Shown piece by piece: positions 10,696-20,876 of a stretch of DNA of 64,000 nucleotides. How positions within the stretch are numbered: the stretch's first letter is position 1; each line of letters starts with the position of its first letter. The translations under genes were made by a program, and so were the position numbers. The stretch covers positions 144,278,556-144,342,555 of the forward strand of contig NC_073746.1 of NCBI RefSeq assembly GCF_029784135.1, read 5' to 3'. The stretch is from Toxorhynchites rutilus septentrionalis. Taxonomy: Eukaryota; Arthropoda; Insecta; Diptera; Culicidae. The notes below the pieces were generated by a model, which was given only the letters and a program-made list of their open reading frames with translations, had not been told where the DNA came from and ran no database searches.

Positions 10696-13328
10696 AAGAC
10701 GCGTCCACATTACGCCAATCGGCCTTGGCCACGTTGTATTGGTTCTACTGCTCAATCTATCATAGAAGGAATTGAATCATTGAGAATTATGAATTTGAAT
10801 CATGAAGAATATTAATATCTCAATAAATCTTCGCATGATAATCGCTGCTTCCTCTTAATTAATGAACGATCACTGCATGGGTGACACTTTCCTCGTAGCT
10901 TTGATGAAATCTCGCATGAAGTTGAAGTGATGCATGAAATCTTGCATCTGATTACTTTAACACCTTGCTTACTTATTAGATAGAACGAATCATTGCACGC
11001 AATTTTGTGTTACATACAACATTCATGGGAGCGTAGTTGGGAGAAAGAATGTATAACACATGATTTACCTTCGCATCCGCTCGCAAAACATGCCTCTTTC
11101 ATTTGTTAAATTGTTCACTTGTTTTATTATTTCCACTGTTGATGTCTCAGGCGAAAAAAATGGTGGATAAATTTTCCGTCTAATGGTATATATTATAACA
11201 TATATCGTAAGAACGATTCTGCGTAATATGCATTGGGAAACTCCTCATAATCGATACATTTTTCGTAGTGTGACCCCCCTATATAGAAATCAAAGACGTA
11301 GTCCTACGTCAATAAAAATGTTGCCTATGGCAGAGCAGATGTGGCGATCATAATCGTTTACCGATGATTTTATATTCACTATAATAGTCTTGTTCAGCAT
11401 CCCCGATAGGGAACCATTTGAACCCTTTTTCCCAACACATTTAGTGGCTTGTAGTAAAATGGTGCATTTATTACAGGAGTTTGTTTACCGCATCTAAGCG
11501 TGCGTGTGTGTGTGTTAGTTTCCTAGATGAAACGCAGAGCTGAATGCATGACGAGTTTGTGATACGATGCTCCCTGTGGAACCACCGTTCGCAGCCAGCA
11601 CCTCTTATCGGGAATGGGGTGAATGGGGATTTGCCATTGTGTTGCAAAAATGTGCTCCATCCGTGACGTCAGGAGGATGGATGTGTCGGGCGAAAGACGA
11701 ACCCGGATTCAATTGAATGCGTTCAACGGTTTGTCTCCCATGGAAACTGGGAGCTGGAGAATGATTTCATCTTTTGTTGGGCGATGTAAAAAGCACTTCG
11801 TTGGTTACACGATGCTTTCCGTTTTTAAAAGCAATACTATACTGGGCAATCATATTTTGCCATGAAACGCGCGCGCTCTTTTCGCTCTGCTAGGTGGGGT
11901 TGAATCGAACCTTCGTCGAAGTAAATTGACAATGACAGTATTTGGCTCGACAAGAGCATTCTTCAAATCAGTCATTGATATAACGAAAAATGTACACTTT
12001 TGGTTCGTCGGGATGAAATATTTCCATGAAAAGCATCCTCCAAACCAACCGTGAGATATTCTCGTTTATGATACGACACGACCGGCAATAATTTTGTCGT
12101 TGAACTGAGGCAAGATACACCAATCCACAAAGAGGAAATGCGAAAACGAGAGACACACAGAGATTTTATCATTTTGTAACGATGTCAATAAAATAAAAGC
12201 TTTGCCATGCCATGTTGACCGGTTGCACTTACTATTCGTTCCTCCGAAAGCGGTTCAGTGCTGATGATGACGATATACGGCGATGGTGATGATTCAATTT
12301 CCAAAAGTGCATTCTTCCCGTGATGCAGTTTTTTGTTGTTGCTTGATACAGGACATAGTTGTTGGGTAGTTGTTACACAGAGACTCACCGCAACCGCTCA
12401 CAATCACAAAAGGGGTCGTATCAAATTTTATAATGAGAATGTTCATTCTTCTGGCAGCTGGTATAATATGGCAGTAGACAGGATGTTGCACCGGAACAAA
12501 ATTCGTAATCAGATGTATCGTTTCTCGCCATATGCGTTCCGCAAAAATTGGGCTTCTTCAAATGAAGAACAGCGATTGTATTGAGCTCAAAATTCTAACT
12601 TCATGCATATGGTAATTTTTGGGAACACATCATCAGTAGCAGGTTTACAATGTAAATCTATAACCATAACAGTTTTGGATATATCAGTGTTCGCCAGAAA
12701 TTTGTGAAAGTACTGCGAAAAGTGTCCAAGTGACGTCGACTTCGTACAACAATTTGATAACCCATTTTCGATATAATATCATCGTTAGATAATATTATAT
12801 AATTGAAGAACCTAAGTAGCCTGGAGTACCCATAGGCAGCGTTGCGCTCGAAATCCAATTTCATCAGCTTGCATTTATTCGTAGCCCATGTTGTTCCTCG
12901 ATACCATATTCAAGCTGTACAAGCAACGATGCGTATTCATTTCTTCACAATCGAAGATCTGAGGTGATCCAGAATCGATCAGCTTAGTTATACTATCAAT
13001 ATTAATTGTTCGGCGACTTCAGCATTGACTTGTATAGAGCAGTGTTGGAAATTATTATTCTCACTAAGCTCAAATGCTTAGATTTTCGGACTAAGTTGCA
13101 TTGAAAATCTATATATTCCTAACGAAAAAGACGGATCTAGACAACCATTGAATATAAGTAGATGATCTTTTGTTCTTCAAAATGTTTTGAAGTTCTTTTT
13201 TTCACCCAGTGTTATTTTCATCTTGATTATTTAAAGCGTCAAAATTGAATTCCATTTTAGCGAAATGAATATCAGCTGTTTTCCACGTTGACGTCATTCT
13301 GGACATCGAATCTGAGTTTGACAACCAG
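10696..13328. other. No recognised feature
   Basis: No convincing coding sequence. A palindromic GACGTAGTCCTACGTC lies at 11295-11310 and recurs elsewhere in the window. A 19-base string (ATGGGTGACACTTTCCTCG) near 10879 also occurs inside the MITE at 13333-13722 and may be a relic of a related element. Confidence 0.4.
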
Positions 13329-13332
13329 TTAA

Positions 13333-13722
13333 CACGTTCGTCGCCCCGTCACCCAGGTATGGGTGACACTTTCCTCGTTCAAATTGAATAGGATTTTTCA
13401 AAGGAATTTGGAATAATAGGCACCTAAATTCAACTATAGGATATGTAGAAAAATAATAAAATCATAATCATAGTATTAAAATGTTTATACTATACTTTTT
13501 ATTAATTTATAGTTCTAATGGTTTGTACTGAAGTTTTTTGCGAAACCCATATAACATGATTTTGGCATGTATTATTGTAGTCGATTCGCCTTCAAATTAA
13601 AGAAAATATTGCTAGATCATGTAAAAGTTGTCTACGAACTAAATCGCATCATCATTTAATAATTTATCCGCAAGTTGGACCCCGCAATAAACTCAAAAAC
13701 GTCGCGTTGCGCGACGAACGTG
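13333..13722. mobile_element. MITE with TTAA target duplication (piggyBac-like)
   Basis: A 390-bp non-coding element flanked by TTAA on both sides (13329-13332 and 13723-13726). It has inverted ends CACGTTCGTCGC and GCGACGAACGTG. A TTAA duplication with short inverted repeats is typical of elements moved by piggyBac-type transposases. It encodes nothing. Its ends (CACGTT) resemble but do not match those of the TTAA element at 14350-15015 (CACTTT). Confidence 0.75.
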
Positions 13723-14349
13723 TTAACATAAAGCAAATATGAACATTACGCAAAGCAAAAAGTGGTGGATTTGAATCAGTAGTTTTTATTACTAAACGGT
13801 TCTATTTAGCTTGCCCTGTAATCTGTTTGTATGTTTGTATGTTTGTACGTTTGTACGTTTGTACGTTTGTACGTTTGTAACATGTTTATCTGTAACGCTT
13901 TACCACATTAATAGAAATTTGAAACCCTTCCTGTTGACCGATTGGTTTGAAATTTGGAACACCCCTTTTCCTCTGTAGTCATTATAAAACTGCGTATTTC
14001 ATGATCTTGAAAATCCAAGATGCTACAGCTACAAAATGACGGATCACATATTTTCTCAAAACCTTATCAATATGGGGTTTTCAAAACCCCATAAATATGG
14101 GTATCAAATGAAAGGGCTTAACTAGTAGAACAGAGTTATTTATGAAAAATGCAAATTCAAAATGGTCGCCACCACAAAATGGCGGCATATATATATATAT
14201 ATATATATTTTTTTTTTCAAAACCTTATCAATATGGGTATCAAATGAAAGGGCTTCACTAGTAGAACACAGTTATTTTAAAAAAATACAAATCCATGATG
14301 GCTGCCACTACAAAATGGCGGACTATATATTTTCTCAAAACCTCATTAA

Positions 14350-15015
14350 CACTTTGACGTCCGCACGATTCGTAAAAAATATGCGCTTGGCGCCGGCAGC
14401 GCTAACTCGGATTACTTGGCTTGTCGCCGCCCGTTCTTGACATTATCGGGAAATTAGAAATTGAAATAGAAATAGATCTAGATCTAGATCTAGAAATATA
14501 AATCTAATCTTATCGTTAATTTTCATAAGTTCTCAACCCTATTCCCCTAATTTCATGAAATTTCGATGATATACATACGTAAATATTACAAACATGTCCG
14601 TATTCCCCCCACTATATGGCAATGCGGATAATCATCGAATAAATGTTCTACTTTTCGGTCTGTTTTAATTTTATTAAAAACATTGAAAAACCTTCGACCG
14701 ATTATTTCGAAAAACAGTACATTGAAATGCAAGAAACTGCATTTAAGTTTGGTAAAATATGAGTTTCGAAAGATATAATAAAAGTTCTTTTTAATATGTC
14801 CGTTTTTCCCCACCTTCCCTACTTATAAAAACATTAAAATTGATAGTCTGTGTATGTTATTGTTACTTAAACCAAACTCCAACAGAATGCAAATGATACT
14901 CAAGTGCTATCGCCGGCTACTGAGATACTATGCACACGTAACCACTGTGGTGTCGCCGGCAGTCAGGCGCTAGATTGCGTGCGTAACCACTGTGGTGTAG
15001 CCGGACGCCAAAGTG
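14350..15015. mobile_element. TTAA MITE inserted into the tandem repeat
   Basis: A 666-bp element with inverted ends CACTTTGACGTCCG and CGGACGCCAAAGTG, flanked by TTAA at 14346-14349 and 15016-15019. Removing it and one TTAA restores the ~118-bp repeat sequence across the junction (CTCAAAACCTCATTAATATGG compared with CTCAAAACCCCGTTAATATGG in other units), so the insertion is exact. Near the right end, ACCACTGTGGTGT occurs twice, at about 14941 and 14988. It encodes no protein. The TTAA preference points to a piggyBac-type transposase acting in trans. Confidence 0.88.
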
Positions 15016-15386
15016 TTAATATGGGTATAAAATGAAAGGGCTTAACTAGTAGAATACGATTATTTATTATTTATTGATGAAAAATACAAATCCAAGATGG
15101 CTGCCACTACCAAATGGTGGACTACATATTATATCAAAACCCCGTTAATATGGGTATCAAATGAAAGGGCTTGACTAGTAGAATACGATTATTTATAAAA
15201 AATGCAAATCCAAGATGGCTGCCACTGCCAAATGGCGGACTACATACTATGTCAAAACCCCGTTAATACGGGTATCAAATGAAAGGGCTTCACTAGTAGA
15301 ACACAGTTATTTATGACAAATACAAACCCAAGATGGCTGCCACTACAAAATGGTGGACTATATATTTTCTCAAAACTTCATTAATA

Positions 15387-15876
15387 GGGGAGGGGGTCTC
15401 CGTAGCCACATTGGTTGCGCGTTCGCTTAGTAAGCGATCGATCATGAGTTCAAAACTCAGGAACCTCATTGACCATCTTTGTGTTGTTACAGAATAGCTA
15501 CGTCCACGCAACAATCATCAGTGATGGAGATCGATCCACGGTCGAAATAAGATCGATTTATCCATACAACTGCTCTGCTCTGTAAGACACATCGGGCTGC
15601 TGTTCTATAAATAACTCAACAATGATCAATCAACTGTCTCCGCTGTCCGGTGGTCCCACTGGATAATGGAAGAACAGAAAGAATACTCTTACGCCTAAAT
15701 GGCTACTGTGTGAATGTACCATATGTAATGGTATAGAAGGAATACTGGCGAATGGCAACTGTGTAATAAGCTTATTATAGATATATGATAACCATGTGAC
15801 ATGTACACGATTAAAATTCGGCTCTGTTACAGCTAAAATGCTAATGAGCCTTAAATAAATAAATGGGATAAAAAAA
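15387..15876 (+). repeat. SINE family B, full-length copy
   Basis: A 490-bp tRNA-derived SINE inserted in the tandem repeat array, flanked by the 7-bp duplication ATTAATA (15380-15386 and 15877-15883). The 5' end is G-rich and is followed by an A-box-like GTAGCCACATTGGTTGCGCG and a B-box-like GAGTTCAAAACTC, the RNA polymerase III promoter layout. The body carries CTGCTCTGCTCTG, CTGTCTCCGCTGTCCGG and TTACGCCTAAATGGCTAC. The 3' end is an (AAAT)n and A-rich tail. Another full-length copy lies at 39978-40471, and partial copies lie at 6383-6606, 18975-19430 and 20198-20650. Confidence 0.85.
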
Positions 15877-16582
15877 ATTAATATGGGTATCAAATGAAAG
15901 GGCTTGACTAGTAGAACACGGTTATTTATGAAAAATGCAAATCCAAGATGGCTGCCACTACAAAATGACGGACTACATATTATGTGAAACCCCGTTAATA
16001 AGGGCATCAAATGAAACGGCTTGGCTAGTAGAACACAGTTATTCATGAAAAATGCAAATCCAAGATGGCAGCCACTACCAAATGGTGGGCTACATATTTT
16101 CTCAAAACCCGATTAATATGGGTATCAAATGAAAGGGCTTGAATAGTAGATCACAGTAGATCATGAAAAACTCAAATCCAAGATGGCCGCAATCACAAAA
16201 TGGCAAATTACTTTATTAAACGGTTTTATTTAGGTTGAACTGTTTGCATGTCTGTAGGGTTGTCCCTCATTAATATAAATTTGAGCAATAGGAACTGACA
16301 GAATTTTTAAACACCTTTATCTCTGCTGTCATTTTAAAACTGCCTATCTTGAAAAATCCAATTTGGCCGCCGCTACAAAATAGCTGATTCTATATCATCT
16401 CAAAAAAAAAAGGTTGGTTGAGATATATGTATCAAACAAACAAACTTGACTTGGAGAACACACTATGTATTTTCTGCAATCCACTCAATATCGGTATCAA
16501 ATGAAATTATTTGACTGATAGAGTACAGTACAATGGTTTTATTGTAGAGAAATATTGTAATGAACCAGAAAATAAAAACTAG

Positions 16583-16962
16583 AAAATAAAATAAGTAAAA
16601 AAAAACTTGTTTAAGTTGAACGGTTTAATTGTGATTAAACATAATAATGTACTAAAAGCTAGAAAATAATTGGGCAAGTAGCAGTTAGCAGTTATCACAC
16701 CTCTCCTTCATTAATCTAGGGCATTGATAAGACTAAAATTAAATCGTGGGGCACGTTGGATTTCTATTATCCACAATTAGCGACTTCCTCATATGTCCCA
16801 CGATTGTATTTTAGTCTTATCAATGCCCTAGACCAATGAAGGAGCGGTGTGATAGCTGCTAATTGCTACCTGCCTAATTATTTTCTAGCTTTTAGTACAT
16901 TATTATGTTTAATCACAATTAAACCTTTAAACTTAAAAATTTTTCTTTTACTTATTTTATAT
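16583..16962. repeat. Long inverted repeat (foldback/snapback element)
   Basis: Two arms of about 170 bp, at 16583-16754 and 16793-16962, are imperfect reverse complements around a ~38-bp spacer. Matching landmarks include AAAATAAGTAAAA with its complement, AGCTAGAAAATAATT with AATTATTTTCTAGCT, and GGGCATTGATAAGACTAAAA with its complement. There is no open reading frame. It could be a MITE with very long inverted repeats, a foldback element, or two head-to-head copies of the single arm seen at 2010-2150. A transcript would form a long imperfect hairpin. Confidence 0.85.
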
Positions 16963-17036
16963 ACGAGTAATATTGGGTTCTTCAATAAGAGCGCTAAAAC
17001 AGTTTTTTTTAAATAAAACAAAAACGGTTTTGGATA

Positions 17037-17335
17037 TCATTGAAATTCTTTATTCGTGTGAAAGTACATTTGATGACATTATGTATGGAATTCGATTTCT
17101 TTTGCATGGCCACCACTGGCACACTTGCAGAAGTCCAGACTGAACCCAATGAACCCAAAAAACAGGAAATAGTCTAACGGCACCAAACCGTAATTTTTTC
17201 GGGATGCAATGGTGACGTGTGGATTGGTGCCTGACCAATAACGCATATTTTGAACTTCGGTAGTAAATTTCAATAATCCCGACGATCTCGAATAATCTTT
17301 TGGATCACATATCTTTCCATTATGAAATGGCAAAC
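17037..17335 (-). pseudogene. Possible Tc1/mariner-type transposase remnant
   Basis: The minus strand includes MRYWSGTNPHVTI, similar to the RYW..(E/N)NPH segment that follows the first catalytic Asp in some insect Tc1/mariner transposases. There are no catalytic residues, and nothing else in the ~84-codon frame matches. Next to it, GGGTTCTTCAATAAGAGCGC at 16975-16994 looks like a transposon end, but I found no inverted partner. Weak call. Confidence 0.3.
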
Positions 17336-17339
17336 CTTA

Positions 17340-18430
17340 CTGAAGAGAAATGTCAAGAGAGCGGGAAATATGGCGTCGTTTGCTGTCCCTATCAGTTTAC
17401 ATTTGTAGCATCCCTTTTGAAATATCCGTTACTGGTAAAATATTGTTAAGCTTCTGACTCCTTTAAACCTGTATAACTGAGCTTGTAAAAATAAACGAAT
17501 TAAAAAAATCCAGTATAGCCCTAATGATGATTACTTATAGGGGAAGGTAGTCTAAATCCGATCGGTGCACAATGGCACTGTTGTGAAAAAAGACGGTCAA
17601 AAATCTTTTCTCGTTTAATAAATGTTAATGTTTAGTAAAAAAGTAACATATTTTTTCTTTGTAATCACTGTAAATCGAAATGGTGTCATTAAAAACTATT
17701 AGTGTCTTCAGCAAAGTTATGTATTTGAATGACACCTATAACTTTACGGAAGGAATTTAGTTGCTATAATGTAATTTAGAAAGAAAGAAAGAACAAGAAG
17801 AATTTTTTTCTAATTTGAAAGTTTCACAACTGTATCCTGTATAAAATTTTCTCATCTTTCAAATGGAATCAACAGAATTGTTCTACGTAGCGTGACTTTG
17901 AATTAGAGCCAGTTTAAGGCAAACAGAGCCAGAAACAGAGAAAAAGTTCAATAATTCTGTCATTGTAGGAATTCGAACACATGCGTTGAAGGATTTTTTT
18001 CATCAAATATGAATCTCTATCACCTCCTGAAAGAATTCGGTTTTTTCAAATGAGAAAAGTATTTTATGATTCTAAGGGGATGAATCATTTTTTTTTCTTT
18101 TTTTATATTTAAAAAACCAAAAATATGTGTAGAAAAGACAATTTAAAAAAATATTTTCGATTCCATTAGGTCAGACTCGATTATATACTGACTTGATTAT
18201 ATAAGATTCAATTGTATAGAATTTTCGACTCGAAATTTATACAGTTTGATTTTTTTTATATTCAAGTATGATTTATTTCAAGAAACAATGTAATATTTTA
18301 ACGTTAATGTGAAATTTAATTAGTACAGTTCATTTTTCATTGAAAGAATTTTTTTTAACTTTTTAAAACTTTTTGTTTCTATATTATAGTTACTTTTGCT
18401 TCCATTTTTGGAAGAATGTCGGGAGTGAGA
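17340..18430. other. No recognised gene; tRNA-like SINE body at the right edge
   Basis: AT-rich DNA without a convincing gene. The last ~20 bases, continuing to about 18490, form on the minus strand a tRNA-like head with TGGCGTAGTGGTAACA (A-box-like) and a B-box-like GGTTACGAATTCAATTC. This suggests another, decayed SINE whose head is included in the duplication that follows. Confidence 0.4.
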
Positions 18431-18974
18431 ATTGAATTCGTAACCTTCAGCGTGAGAGGTATGGATGTTACCACTACGCCAGATCGTCTCCACAAATAAA
18501 ACATATGTTTAGTGTGCGATCAAAATGATCACATGGTGGTGGTGAAATGAACCATTGCACATATCATGCTAAATGAGATTGATTTATGCGTTGTTTCTTG
18601 TCTAAATTTGTTTCAATCATTATTGAAATGGTAGGGGCATGTATTAAATAAGCTGGGTCTATTCACCCAGAGACGTAATAGAAAATTTCTAATGTGTACA
18701 AAAACGTAGTAAAAAAAACAAGATGCTGTGTTTTGGTTGGAGTGGAATATTTTCCAGGGTGAAAGCCACAAAGCAACTTGAAGAGTAACATGTGATAAGG
18801 TAGATCAGCTTTAGAAAACTTATTTTTTCTTTTCATTGTAAGTCGTTATCCAGTAGAGGCTCATTTTACCCCTGAACAACAAAATAATTTCGAATAAAAA
18901 TTAAACACTGAATTCATACAAAATATATGTTTTCCTCATATAGAATATGTGAACAGTCGTTTGTTTTAAATTCC

Positions 18975-19430
18975 ATTTGTTTATTTTATTAGGCTCATAT
19001 AGCAATTCAGCTGTAACATAGCCATTTGTGCACATTTTTATCTGACATTTTTTTTTTGTGTATATTACACAGTAGCCATTCAGGCGTAAGAGTATTTCTG
19101 TCTTATCCATACAGATGTTGTAAATTACACAACGTCGCCGTTCTTGGCGTAAGAATATTCCTATTGTTCGAATGTTATCAGTTGGATCACACACATCGGG
19201 ACTGTTGATATGAGGCATCCATTGATATGTTATTAATAGCACCAATTACCGATGCAGCAGATAGTATGTGAAGTGAGAGACTGGGATCATCATCACATGA
19301 TGATTGTTGCGTGGACGTTGTAACTAGAATAACACACAAAGAAGGTCAATTGAGGGCCCTGAATCATGAGCTCATAATCGTTCGCTTAGTAGCGGACACG
19401 CAACCAATTAGGCTACGAAGACCCCCTGTG
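18975..19430 (-). repeat. SINE family B copy in duplication unit 1
   Basis: Reversed SINE-B. The tail is next to TTTGTTTATTTTATTAGG. The body has TTCAGGCGTAAGAGTATT and a second GGCGTAAGAATATTCC. The tRNA-like head lies at the high-coordinate end (19355-19430), with ATTAGGCTACGAAGACCCCC as the reverse complement of the 5' end. It is diverged from the copies at 15387 and 39978. The middle block with CTGTCTCCGCTG is altered. Confidence 0.75.
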
Positions 19431-20197
19431 CACAGTCGTTCAAACTGATGATTTGTGAATTGTCGAAGATATCAGGTCGAATAAAATAAACTTCAAGGGA
19501 ACTTCCTTAAATACGATGCGCGCAAAATTACATCCGAATGGCTACCCTGAGAGCAATTTCTGTTTATTATTTTCAACATTTGACATGAATCTGCAATTAT
19601 CAGAGTGTCTCGAATAGCTTCATATGTTCTAAGAAAAGGGGGGGTCAATTGGAATTGAATTCGTAACCTTCAGCGTGAGAGGTATGGATGTTACCACTAC
19701 GCCAGATCGTCTCCACAAATAAAACATATGTTTAGTGTGCGATCAAAATGATCACATGGTGGTGGTGAAATGAACCATTGCACATATAATGCTAAATGAG
19801 ATTGATTTATGCGTTGTTTCTTGTCTAAATTTGTTTCAATCATTATTGAAATGGTAGGTGCATGTATTAAATAAGCTGGGTCTATTCACCCAGAGACGTA
19901 ATAGAAAATTTCTAATGTGTACAAAAACGTAGTAAAAAAAACAAGATGCTGTGTTTTGGTTGGAGTGGAATATTTTCCAGGGTGAAAGCCACAAAGCAAC
20001 TTGAAGAGCAACATGTGATAAGGTAGATCAGCTTTAGAAAACTTATTTTTTCTTTTCATTGTAAGTCGTTATCCAGTAGAGGCTCATTTTACCCCTGAAC
20101 AACAAAATAATTTCGAATAAAAATTAAACACTGAATTCATACAAAATATATGTTTTCCTCATATAGAATATGTGAACAGTCGTTTGTTTTAAATTCC

Positions 20198-20650
20198 ATT
20201 TGTTTATTTTATTAGGCTCATATAGCAATTCAGCTGTAACATAGCCATTTGTGCACATTTTTATCTGACATTTTTTTTTGTGTATATTACACAGTAGCCA
20301 TTCAGGCGTAAGAGTATTTCTATCTTATCCATACAGATGTTGTAAATTACACAACGTCGCCGTTCTTGGCGTAAGAATATTCCTATTGTTCGAATGTTAT
20401 CAGTTGGATCACACACATCGGGACTGTTGATATGAGGCATCCATTGATATGTTATTAATAGCACCAATTACCGATGCAGCAGATAGTATGTGAAGTGAGA
20501 GACTGGGATCATCATCACATGATGATTGTTGCGTGGACGTTGTAACTAGAATAACACACAAAGAAGGTCAATTGAGGGCCCTGAATCATGAGCTCATAAT
20601 CGTTCGCTTAGTAGCGGACACGCAACCAATTAGGCTACGAAGACCCCCTG
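20198..20650 (-). repeat. SINE family B copy in duplication unit 2
   Basis: The duplicate of the SINE at 18975-19430, carried by the 1,223-bp tandem duplication rather than by a separate retroposition. Flanks and truncations are identical in both units. Confidence 0.75.
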
Positions 20651-20876
20651 TGCACAGTCGCTCAAACTGATGATTTGTGAATTGTCGAAGATATCAGGTC
20701 GAATAAAATAAACTTCAAGGGAACTTCCTTAAATACGATGCGCGCAAAATTACATCCGAATGGCTACCCTGAGAGCAATTTCTGTTTATTATTTTCAACA
20801 TTTGACATGAATCTGCAAATATCAGAGTGTCTCGAATAGCTTCATATGTTCTAAGAAAAGGGGGGGTCGATTGATG

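Larger units (their letters stand above)
13785..16550 (+). repeat. Tandem array of ~118-bp repeats, interrupted
   Basis: About eight imperfect units share GGGTATCAAATGAAAGGGCTT, an ACTAGTAGAAC segment, a CAAGATGGCTGCCACTAC segment, and a CTCAAAACC...TTAATAT segment. They start near 14099, 14236, 15022, 15151, 15269, 15885, 16003 and 16121. Undisturbed spacing is 118-137 bp. The array is introduced by an ACGGTTCTATTTAGCTTG segment and a (TGTACGTT)n minisatellite at about 13826-13880. The introduction is partly repeated after the array at about 16210-16340. A TTAA MITE and a SINE sit inside it. It has no coding capacity. A Helitron-like origin is possible because of the similar microsatellite-plus-repeats design, but I could not find its ends. 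Confidence 0.75.
18431..20876 (+). repeat. 1,223-bp direct tandem duplication
   Basis: The segments 18431-19653 and 19654-20876 are nearly identical, direct and contiguous. They differ by a few substitutions and one base in a T run. Each unit starts inside a tRNA-like SINE head (ATTGAATTCGTAACCTTCAG) and contains a reversed SINE-B copy. Each ends after AAGAAAAGGGGGGGTC. The sequence at the inner junction (TCAATTGGAATTGAATTC) shares short homology with the start of the unit. Such a duplication can arise by replication slippage or by end joining, or it can be an assembly artefact. It has no coding content. Confidence 0.9.

Noticed and set aside
15630..16046. 138-codon minus-strand frame
   Set aside because: It spans the SINE-B tail and the ~118-bp repeats, so it is a by-product of repeat sequence.
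18901..19245. 114-codon minus-strand frame repeated at 20261-20467
   Set aside because: It lies within the SINE-B copies of the tandem duplication; non-coding SINE sequence.
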